The notes under the pieces were generated by a model that searched no databases, had not been told where the DNA came from, and saw only the letters and a program-made list of their open reading frames with translations. From positions 1 to 5,045 of the forward strand of contig JACREP010000025.1 in NCBI GenBank assembly GCA_016218185.1: a stretch of DNA of 5,045 nucleotides. The letters are read 5' to 3'. The stretch's first letter is position 1; each line of letters begins with the position of its first letter. Below are positions 1 to 4,471 of this stretch, piece by piece. The position numbers and the translations under genes are program-made. This stretch comes from Candidatus Gottesmanbacteria bacterium (GTDB taxonomy: Bacteria > Patescibacteriota > Microgenomatia > UBA10105 > UBA927).

Positions 1-28
1 CTTCGCCGCAGCCTCGGGTAGCCTATAG

Positions 29-99
29 AGCGGGATACGAGAATCGAACTCGCTTCTCCACCTTGGGAAGGTGGCATACTACCGGTGTACTAATCCCGC
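29..99 (-). tRNA. tRNA-Gly (anticodon CCC)
   Basis: Read on the minus strand this folds into a complete 71-nt cloverleaf. The 7-bp acceptor stem is perfect (GCGGGAT with ATCCCGC). The D arm is GTAC/GTAT with GG in the loop. The anticodon stem CCACC/GGTGG encloses TTCCCAA, placing CCC at 34-36, so it reads GGG glycine codons. The variable loop is 4 nt and the T arm is GCGAG/CTCGT around TTCGATT, with one G-T wobble. The discriminator is T (position 29). The next bases on the minus strand are CTA, so CCA is not encoded and must be added by CCA-adding enzyme. It is the last feature of the leftward cluster, about 50 bp after the LysM gene. Confidence 0.96.
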
Positions 100-105
100 A
101 CTTCA

Positions 106-121
106 CCCCGCGGAGGCGGGG
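106..121 (-). other. GC-rich hairpin between LysM gene and tRNA-Gly
   Basis: CCCCGC (106-111) and GCGGGG (116-121) form a perfect 6-bp stem with a 4-nt loop. It lies 28 bp past the LysM stop codon and 6 bp before the tRNA-Gly 5' end. On the minus strand it is preceded, not followed, by a T run, so it is not a classical intrinsic terminator. It could mark the 3' end of the LysM message or a processing point of a LysM/tRNA-Gly co-transcript. Confidence 0.4.
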
Positions 122-149
122 ATCAGTGTAAACTTCTTTTAAAAAAATT

Positions 150-692
150 TTACTCCGGCAAGGTCAGGACGTTTCCTGCATGGATAAGATCCGGATTTTC
201 CAATTTATTGGCCTTTGCGATCTCCACCCACTTATAGCCGTTATCGTACATTGCCTGCGCGATATTCCAAAGATTATCTCCATGGACTACCGTATACTCT
301 TTTTGTTTCGGTTTGCCCTCGGTTGAGGCGGCGGAAATGGCACCGGTCGGTATCGGCGTGACATCCGGAATCGTCAAAACCTGTCCTTCCTCAATGAAGT
401 TTGCATTGGGTAAGGAGTTTGCTTTGTCGATATCCACCCAGTTATATCCGCTTTTGTAATAGTCTTCCGCGATGGACCAGAGAGTTTCTCCGGCCTTTAT
501 CGTGTGCTGGGCTGGGAGTTTGGGCATCTCTTTTGATTTTTCTTCTTTGGTGGTCGTGCTTGATGCCGGTGACCCTTTGCCGCGAACATAGTTAACGATG
601 GTTACACCGATGACTAATACGACTGCCAGACCGAGAACTAATGAAACATAAGAATCCGTTGAATTAAAGCGATCTTTAATACTTTTCCACAT
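150..692 (-). CDS. Membrane-anchored protein with two LysM domains
   Basis: This 180-residue protein begins MWKSIKDRF. Residues about 15-36 form one hydrophobic segment (VSLVLGLAVVLVIGVTIV) followed by Arg/Lys, typical of an N-terminal membrane anchor. A Ser/Thr/Lys-rich linker (about 38-60) follows, then LysM 1 (about 62-108), a Pro/Ser/Thr/Gly linker, and LysM 2 (about 132-178), which ends the protein. Both LysMs have the usual features: (I/V)xxGexLWxIA, a GYxWxxIxKAN core and a final L(T)xP. LysM binds N-acetylglucosamine-containing glycans, so the likely role is attachment to peptidoglycan or envelope organisation. No catalytic domain is visible. The ATG at 692 is chosen because GGAGGA lies 9 nt upstream. 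An in-frame TTG at 749 would place charged residues and a Trp before the anchor and has no ribosome site. The gene sits between two tRNA genes on the same strand and may be co-transcribed with tRNA-Asp. Confidence 0.9.
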   Translation of the reverse strand: MWKSIKDRFNSTDSYVSLVLGLAVVLVIGVTIVNYVRGKGSPASSTTTKEEKSKEMPKLPAQHTIKAGETLWSIAEDYYKSGYNWVDIDKANSLPNANFIEEGQVLTIPDVTPIPTGAISAASTEGKPKQKEYTVVHGDNLWNIAQAMYDNGYKWVEIAKANKLENPDLIHAGNVLTLPE

Positions 693-701
693 ATTGATGG
701 T

Positions 702-707
702 TCCTCC
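702..707 (-). promoter_or_regulatory. Ribosome binding site of the LysM gene
   Basis: GGAGGA on the minus strand, 9 nt before the ATG at 692. It is the clearest Shine-Dalgarno sequence in the window and decides the start against the TTG at 749. Confidence 0.8.
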
Positions 708-726
708 GTTCCAGGCAGTGGTAAAA

Positions 727-758
727 AATGCTAAAGTGGCCCTCCTCAACTTAGCATT
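727..758 (-). repeat. Inverted repeat upstream of the LysM gene
   Basis: AATGCTAA (727-734) and TTAGCATT (751-758) are perfect 8-bp inverted arms, 16 bp apart, ending 35 bp upstream of the LysM ATG. It could be an operator or an mRNA leader hairpin. I see no convincing promoter around it: a TTGAGG on the minus strand (743-748) has no good -10 at 17 bp. The rest of 759-854 holds no gene. Confidence 0.4.
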
Positions 759-813
759 CGGCTTTTCAGTACTATTCGTACACGTCTCATGCTGCGTTTG
801 CTGGAGGGCATTG

Positions 814-853
814 AAATTTCTAATCTCGCTGCGCTCGATAACAAATTTCTAAT
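814..853. repeat. Short direct repeat AAATTTCTAAT, two copies
   Basis: AAATTTCTAAT occurs at 814-824 and 843-853, period 29 bp, separated by a segment containing CTCGCTGCGCTCG. The second copy abuts the 3' end of tRNA-Asp. The pattern resembles low-complexity dispersed intergenic repeats of some bacterial genomes. Copy number elsewhere cannot be judged from this window. Confidence 0.45.
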
Positions 854-854
854 G

Positions 855-929
855 CGGGACCGAGGGGACTCGAACCCCCGACCTCCTCCTTGACAGGGAG
901 GCGCTCTAACCAGGCTGAGCTACGATCCC
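855..929 (-). tRNA. tRNA-Asp (anticodon GTC)
   Basis: The minus strand gives a full 75-nt cloverleaf. The acceptor stem is GGGATCG/CGGTCCC with one T-G wobble. The D arm is GCTC/GAGC with the loop AGCCTGGTTA. The anticodon stem CCTCC/GGAGG encloses CTGTCAA (GTC at 34-36). The variable loop is 5 nt and the T arm is GGGGG/CCCCT around TTCGAGT. The discriminator is G, as expected for an aspartate tRNA. The following bases are CA, so CCA is not encoded. It is the first gene downstream of the leftward promoter at 1045-1073. Confidence 0.97.
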
Positions 930-933
930 ATTC

Positions 934-961
934 CGGGACAAAACCTTGCGGTTTTTTCCCG
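934..961 (-). other. Stem-loop in the tRNA-Asp leader (GCAA tetraloop)
   Basis: CGGGA (934-938) pairs with TCCCG (957-961) and AAAACC (940-945) with GGTTTT (950-955). The result is an 11-bp stem with one mismatch. In the leftward RNA the loop is GCAA, a stable GNRA tetraloop closed by C-G. It ends 4 bp before the mature 5' end of tRNA-Asp, so it would sit immediately upstream of the RNase P cleavage site. On the plus strand it has a T run inside the 3' arm, but nothing transcribed rightward is seen upstream, so a plus-strand terminator role is less likely. Confidence 0.5.
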
Positions 962-980
962 ACGATTTTCCCCAATATGT

Positions 981-1018
981 GTCGCAAAGGGTTCAATTGT
1001 ACGGCAAACCTTTGCGAC
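981..1018. repeat. Perfect 10-bp inverted repeat upstream of tRNA-Asp
   Basis: GTCGCAAAGG (981-990) and CCTTTGCGAC (1009-1018) are exact inverted copies separated by 18 bp. The repeat lies between the divergent promoters and tRNA-Asp, inside the predicted leftward leader. It may act as an RNA hairpin or as an operator. The spacer holds TACAAT on the minus strand (996-1001), a possible secondary -10 without a good -35. Confidence 0.55.
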
Positions 1019-1044
1019 GGATTTAAAACTGTTTATCCCGTAGC

Positions 1045-1073
1045 ATGATAGCATGACGTTTGAGGTCGGTCAA
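1045..1073 (-). promoter_or_regulatory. Leftward promoter (tRNA-Asp / LysM / tRNA-Gly)
   Basis: On the minus strand the -35 is TTGACC (1073-1068, 5 of 6 to consensus) and the -10 is TATCAT (1050-1045, 5 of 6). They are exactly 17 bp apart, with TGC directly before the -10 (extended -10). The predicted start is near 1038, giving a leader of about 109 nt before tRNA-Asp. The promoter overlaps the rightward polX promoter. This is a sequence-based prediction for a sigma-70-type polymerase. Confidence 0.65.
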
Positions 1074-1088
1074 TGCTTCTGGTATCAT
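1060..1088 (+). promoter_or_regulatory. Rightward promoter of polX
   Basis: The -35 is TTGAGG (1060-1065, 4 of 6) and the -10 is TATCAT (1083-1088, 5 of 6), with a 17-bp spacer ending in TGG, which fits an extended -10. The predicted transcription start is 1095-1096, which is the polX ATG itself. That fits the absence of any Shine-Dalgarno sequence at a useful distance before 1096. Confidence 0.6.
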
Positions 1089-1095
1089 AAAACTG

Positions 1096-2871
1096 ATGAC
1101 AAACCTCGAGATTGCGTCTCTCCTTCGAAAGATCGCCGCGGCGTACCAGATACTTAACGAAAACCGGTTTAAAATTATTGCGTATGACCGTGCGGCCGAT
1201 AGCATCGAACACCTCACCAGTGAAGCCAAAGACCTCTGGGATAACGGGAAACTGGATGAAATTCCGGGGGTGGGGTCAGGGATTGCACATTACCTGGATG
1301 AACTGTTCCGAACAGGAAAGGTCAAACATTTTGACAGTGTGATGAAGCGGGTGCCTAGCGGCGTATTTCCGCTTCTGTCTGTGCCTGGTTTGGGGCCGAA
1401 GAAGGCATACAAGCTGGTGACGGAGCTTAAACTTAAAGAGCCAAAGCACGTTGTTGAGGATCTGGAGAAGGCTGCCAAGGCCGGGAAAATCGCACCGATT
1501 GAGGGGTTTGGGGAGAAGTCCCAAGAGGATATCTTTGCGGCAATCGCAACGTACAAACGGGGCCAAATTAAGGAAAATCGCATGGAATTGCCCATTGCCG
1601 ACGCCATTGCCCAGGAGATCATGGCGCACCTGAAGAAGCACACAGCGGTCCTCCGCGTTGATGCGCTCGGGAGCCTCCGGCGGCAGGTTTCGACCGTGGG
1701 AGATATCGATATTGCAGCAGCAACGAAAAAGCCGGAAGAGGTGATTGCCCACTTCTTGCGCTTTCCGCACCAGAAACTTATCGAACAGGGACCGGGCGGT
1801 GCTACGATACTTCTCCATAATGGCAGACAAGTGGATTTGCGGGTGCAAAGGCCCGAAGCGTACGGGGCAATGCTCCAGTATTTTACCGGCAGCAAACACC
1901 ATAACATCAAGCTTCGCACATTTGCATTGGAAAAGGAGTTGAGCCTGAGTGAACATGGGATAAAGCACGTCAAAACGGGAAAAACAGAGGAGTTTGCCAC
2001 AGAAGAAGCCTTTTATGGAGCGCTTAACCTTCCATGGATACCGCCGGAGATGCGGGAGGACAAAGGAGAAATTGAAGCGGCGATAGCAGGAAGGCTTCCC
2101 AAGCTCGCTGAAGCAAGGGATATCAGGGGAGACCTGCACATTCATACCAGCTATGACCTGGAATCTTCCCATGATTTGGGAATTGATACGTTAGGTGACC
2201 ACCTTACAAAGGCAGTGGAATTTGGTTATGAATATATTGGATTGAGCGACCACAATCCCAGCATCACCAACCATACGGAAAATCAGATTATTGACATAAT
2301 GAAGCGCCGAAGGGATAAATATGAACAACTTTATTCCTCATGGGTAAAAAAAGTGTCCAAAAAGTGCCAAATGTTCATTATGTGCGAGGTAGATATCCTT
2401 CCTGATGGGAAATTAGCTTTACCGGACAAGGCGTTTGATTATGTAGACGGAGTGATTGCGTCGGTCCATTCCAGCTTTACCCAGAATAAGAAGCAGATGA
2501 CGGACCGGATCGTGAGAGCCGTGAGCGCTCATCCGAAAGTCCGGATTCTGGGGCATCCGACGGGAAGGCTGCTTCTCAAACGCGAGGGAGTGGATGCGGA
2601 TTGGGCAGCGGTGTTTGCCGCGTGTAAAAAACATGATGTTGCGCTTGAAATTAATGCCTACCCATCACGCCTTGATTTGCCGGATGATTTGGTGTTTGAT
2701 GCGGTGCGGGAGGGGTTACGCTTTTGCATTGGTACGGACTCCCATGCAGTGGAGCAAATGGATCTGATGAAGTACGGGGTGTCGGTGGCCCGGCGCGGGT
2801 GGGCAACGAAGCGTGACATTGTAAACATGTTGGGATATAATGAATTTAAAGGCTGGTTAGTTAAAGAATAG
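1096..2871 (+). CDS. polX: DNA polymerase X family protein with PHP domain
   Basis: This 591-residue protein is the full size expected of bacterial PolX, a gap-filling repair polymerase whose PHP domain supplies 3'-5' exonuclease and AP-site processing in base excision repair. Helix-hairpin-helix segments are IPGVGSGIA (56-64), VPGLGPKKA (96-104) and the weaker FGEKSQEDI (138-146). The nucleotidyltransferase core is GSLRR (192-196), GDIDI (202-206) and QVDLRV (245-250), giving catalytic Asp203, Asp205 and Asp247. PolX-type YFTGSKHHN follows at 262-270. The PHP domain (about 345-591) has DLHIH (His348, His350), DHN (385-387), EVDILPDG (Glu431), SVH (His458), GHP (His486) and GTDSH (Asp548, His550). 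The ATG at 1096 is chosen because MTNLEIASLLRKIA matches the family N-terminus; a TTG at 1060 would add 12 unrelated residues. The gene appears leaderless and is 33 bp upstream of lemA. The Asp in the first PHP motif is displaced (see findings). Confidence 0.95.
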   Translation: MTNLEIASLLRKIAAAYQILNENRFKIIAYDRAADSIEHLTSEAKDLWDNGKLDEIPGVGSGIAHYLDELFRTGKVKHFDSVMKRVPSGVFPLLSVPGLGPKKAYKLVTELKLKEPKHVVEDLEKAAKAGKIAPIEGFGEKSQEDIFAAIATYKRGQIKENRMELPIADAIAQEIMAHLKKHTAVLRVDALGSLRRQVSTVGDIDIAAATKKPEEVIAHFLRFPHQKLIEQGPGGATILLHNGRQVDLRVQRPEAYGAMLQYFTGSKHHNIKLRTFALEKELSLSEHGIKHVKTGKTEEFATEEAFYGALNLPWIPPEMREDKGEIEAAIAGRLPKLAEARDIRGDLHIHTSYDLESSHDLGIDTLGDHLTKAVEFGYEYIGLSDHNPSITNHTENQIIDIMKRRRDKYEQLYSSWVKKVSKKCQMFIMCEVDILPDGKLALPDKAFDYVDGVIASVHSSFTQNKKQMTDRIVRAVSAHPKVRILGHPTGRLLLKREGVDADWAAVFAACKKHDVALEINAYPSRLDLPDDLVFDAVREGLRFCIGTDSHAVEQMDLMKYGVSVARRGWATKRDIVNMLGYNEFKGWLVKE

Positions 2872-2904
2872 GAGAGAGTGCTGAGGTCGGCACTCAATTA
2901 TCAT
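2871..2904 (+). promoter_or_regulatory. lemA ribosome binding region with an intervening hairpin
   Basis: GGAGA (2871-2875) overlaps the last base of the polX stop codon. GAGTGCTG (2876-2883) pairs with CGGCACTC (2888-2895), an 8-bp stem with one wobble and a 4-nt loop. Nine bases (2896-2904) then separate the stem from the lemA ATG. If folded, the hairpin brings the Shine-Dalgarno sequence to a normal distance. No T run follows, so it is not an intrinsic terminator. Confidence 0.45.
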
Positions 2905-3459
2905 ATGAATCCAATATTTGTAATAGGTGGAATAGTTATATTAACAGTTGTTTACTTCTGGTCCCTTTACAACGGTTTAGTTCGCGAGTCCACGGAGATT
3001 GATGAAGCAGGGGCGCAGATCGATGTACAGCTCAAGCGCCGATCGGACTTAATTCCGAATTTAGTTGAGACGGTCAAAGGATATGCCAAGCATGAGAAAA
3101 GCGTGTTTGCGGAAGTGACGAGGGCCAGGAGCGCACTTATGAGTGCTAAGTCCTTACCGGCCAAGGCCAAAGCCGATGATATGCTGACCGGCGCTCTTAA
3201 AAGCTTGTTTGCCGTGGCAGAGGCATATCCGCAGCTTCGCGCAAATGAAAACTTCGTCCAGCTCCAGAAGGAACTCTCAGATACGGAGGATAAAATTGCC
3301 TACGCCAGGCAGTATTACAACACGCAGCTTATGGAATTGAATCTGAAAGTAAAGACGTTTCCAAACAACTTGTTTGCAGACAAACTCGGATTTAAAGAGC
3401 GCCAATTCTTCAAGGCCTCCGATGAAGATCGGAAAAAAGTGAGTGTAAACTTCGAGTAA
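2905..3459 (+). CDS. lemA: LemA family membrane protein
   Basis: The 184-residue length is usual for LemA. Residues about 2-22 form an N-terminal membrane segment (NPIFVIGGIVILTVVYFWS), followed by LYNGLV and a long helical, coiled-coil-prone region. Family signatures are present: LKRRSDLIPNLVETVKGY (43-60), AYPQLRANENF (107-117), LQKELSDTEDKIAYARQYYN (120-139) and a C-terminal FKERQFF (163-169). LemA proteins are widespread and poorly defined, but are repeatedly encoded next to the HtpX metalloprotease, as here, suggesting a shared role in membrane protein quality control. The ATG at 2905 is preferred because the membrane segment starts immediately. An upstream in-frame GTG at 2878 has only 3 nt to its GGAG and adds nine polar residues. 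Transcription is probably shared with polX; no separate promoter was found. Confidence 0.93.
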   Translation: MNPIFVIGGIVILTVVYFWSLYNGLVRESTEIDEAGAQIDVQLKRRSDLIPNLVETVKGYAKHEKSVFAEVTRARSALMSAKSLPAKAKADDMLTGALKSLFAVAEAYPQLRANENFVQLQKELSDTEDKIAYARQYYNTQLMELNLKVKTFPNNLFADKLGFKERQFFKASDEDRKKVSVNFE

Positions 3460-3462
3460 CAA

Positions 3463-3498
3463 GAGATTGCTTCGCCGTCAGAACGGTCTCGCAATGAC
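3463..3498. repeat. Palindromic intergenic repeat (TCATTGCGAG...GCAATC type)
   Basis: ATTGC (3466-3470) pairs with GCAAT (3491-3495) and CCG (3475-3477) with CGG (3484-3486). The minus strand begins GTCATTGCGAGACCG and ends GGCGAAGCAATCTC. I recognise this as the form of a dispersed palindromic repeat found in many unrelated bacterial genomes. It occupies nearly all of the 48-bp lemA-htpX gap and ends 9 bp before the htpX ATG, leaving only weak AAAGAA as a ribosome site. It probably inserted between two genes that belong to one unit. Confidence 0.65.
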
Positions 3499-3507
3499 AA
3501 AGAACGT

Positions 3508-3918
3508 ATGACGATTACTTCCCAAATCCGCACGAATGTTACAAAGACCTGCCTGTTCATGGCGGGGTTTGTGGCGTTTGTGGTCTTGGCGGCGTATGTC
3601 ATGGGCAATGCGCTGGGGTACGGCAATTCCTGGATGTTTATTGCCGTGATGCTGTCGTTCGTGTCGAGCTTTGTCAGTTATTGGTGGGGAAGTAGCATCG
3701 TCCTTGCTATGTCCGGTGCACGGCCGGCAGACCGCAAACGCGATTTTGACTTTTTCACCGTTTCCGAAAATTTGGCCATTGCCGCCGGCATCCCGAAACC
3801 CAAACTGTATGTGATTGATGATACCGCGATGAATGCCTTCGCGACGGCCGGGATCCCCAGCACGCGGTGGTATGCGCAACAACAGGACTTCTTGCGCGTC
3901 TTGAACGGAGGGAATTAG
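3508..3918 (+). CDS. htpX: HtpX metalloprotease, N-terminal part (frameshifted gene)
   Basis: This is the first part of an M48-family membrane zinc protease that degrades misfolded membrane proteins. It matches HtpX up to about residue 113: two membrane segments (about 14-34 and 42-60), then SSIVLAMSGAR (62-72), LAIAAGIPKPKLYVIDD (89-105) and NAFAT (109-113). From there this frame reads unrelated residues and stops at 3918. The expected continuation GRDPQHAVVCATTGLL is present in the -1 frame from 3846, so one base appears to be missing in the G/C-rich stretch around 3844-3851. Restoring it gives a 303-residue protein, the normal HtpX size. As written this product lacks the catalytic site. 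The upstream neighbour is lemA, its usual partner. The ATG at 3508 suits the family N-terminus, though the ribosome site is weak. Confidence 0.85.
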   Translation: MTITSQIRTNVTKTCLFMAGFVAFVVLAAYVMGNALGYGNSWMFIAVMLSFVSSFVSYWWGSSIVLAMSGARPADRKRDFDFFTVSENLAIAAGIPKPKLYVIDDTAMNAFATAGIPSTRWYAQQQDFLRVLNGGN

Positions 3919-4418
3919 AGGGTGTCATTGCCCATGAACTTTCGCATATCGAAAACTTCGATACGCGGCTTATGGCAGTGGTAGCGGTACTGGCCGGAAG
4001 CATCGCGTTTTTGGCGGATATGTTTATGCGGAGCCTTTGGTGGGGCGGACATCGCGGATCCGCCAGCCGGCGGAGCGATGACGATCGGGGAGTAGGACAA
4101 ATTCTTCTGGTGGTCGGTATAATCCTCGCCATTGTTTCTCCGATTATTGCCACACTTATCCAGCTTGCGGTTTCGCGCCGACGCGAATACCTGGCGGATG
4201 CATCAGCGGCATACATTACCCGGTATCCGGAAGGATTGGCACGCGCGCTTGAGAAACTTGCTCGCGATAAAGAAGTGCTTGAGGCTGCCACCAATGCCAC
4301 GGCCCACCTTTACATCACCAATCCGTTTAAGGGCAAACAGTTCGGTGCTTGGTTTGCCGGCATGTTTGACACCCATCCGCCGATTGCCGAGCGCATAAAA
4401 ATTCTAAGAGCTATGTAG
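3867..4418 (+). CDS. htpX: HtpX metalloprotease, catalytic C-terminal part (frameshifted gene)
   Basis: This is the continuation of htpX in another frame. It carries the whole active site: HELSH (zinc ligands His143 and His147, catalytic Glu144 in the repaired numbering) and the third-ligand motif SRRREYLADASAAY with Glu227. Two further membrane segments lie at about 155-175 and 197-219. The C-terminus has the family ending, with HLYITNPF and FDTHPPIAERIKIL. GTG at 3867 is only the first possible start in this frame. Homology extends upstream to 3846 (GRDPQHA), so it is unlikely to be a real start and no ribosome site precedes it. All catalytic residues are intact and no further lesion is seen, which favours a recent mutation or a sequencing error over old decay. 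Confidence 0.85.
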   Translation: MVCATTGLLARLERRELEGVIAHELSHIENFDTRLMAVVAVLAGSIAFLADMFMRSLWWGGHRGSASRRSDDDRGVGQILLVVGIILAIVSPIIATLIQLAVSRRREYLADASAAYITRYPEGLARALEKLARDKEVLEAATNATAHLYITNPFKGKQFGAWFAGMFDTHPPIAERIKILRAM

Positions 4419-4459
4419 GGGAGATTGGGGACGTAAGGGAATTTGCGGGAGAATACGGG

Positions 4460-4465
4460 TATAAT
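4460..4465 (+). promoter_or_regulatory. -10 element of murT (TATAAT)
   Basis: A perfect TATAAT lies 6 bp before the murT ATG, so the predicted transcription start is the A of the ATG (leaderless). No recognisable -35 is present at 16-18 bp. The only other candidate signal is AAGGGG, directly abutting the ATG and too close to act as a Shine-Dalgarno sequence. The htpX-murT gap (4419-4471) contains nothing else I can identify. Confidence 0.5.
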
Positions 4466-4471
4466 AAGGGG

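Noticed and set aside
150..749. Longer LysM protein starting at the TTG at 749
   Set aside because: No ribosome site there, and the extra 19 residues do not fit before the membrane anchor. The ATG at 692 has GGAGGA at 9 nt.
934..961. Plus-strand intrinsic terminator
   Set aside because: There is a T run in the 3' arm, but no rightward gene lies upstream. A leader hairpin of tRNA-Asp fits better.
1041..1056. Tandem repeat TAGCATGA x2 as a separate element
   Set aside because: It is short and accounted for by the leftward extended -10 region.
1060..1095. polX start at the TTG at 1060
   Set aside because: The family N-terminus begins at MTNLEIA (1096), and the TTG is part of the predicted -35 box.
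1276..2172. 298-codon open frame on the minus strand inside polX
   Set aside because: It is antisense to well-conserved PolX coding sequence and has no recognisable domain: a shadow frame.
2876..2895. Terminator between polX and lemA
   Set aside because: No T tract follows the stem, and lemA begins 9 bp later on the same strand.
3844..3918. Programmed -1 frameshifting in htpX
   Set aside because: The junction ACGGCCGGG has no X XXY YYZ slippery heptamer, and HtpX is not known to be recoded. A lost base is simpler.
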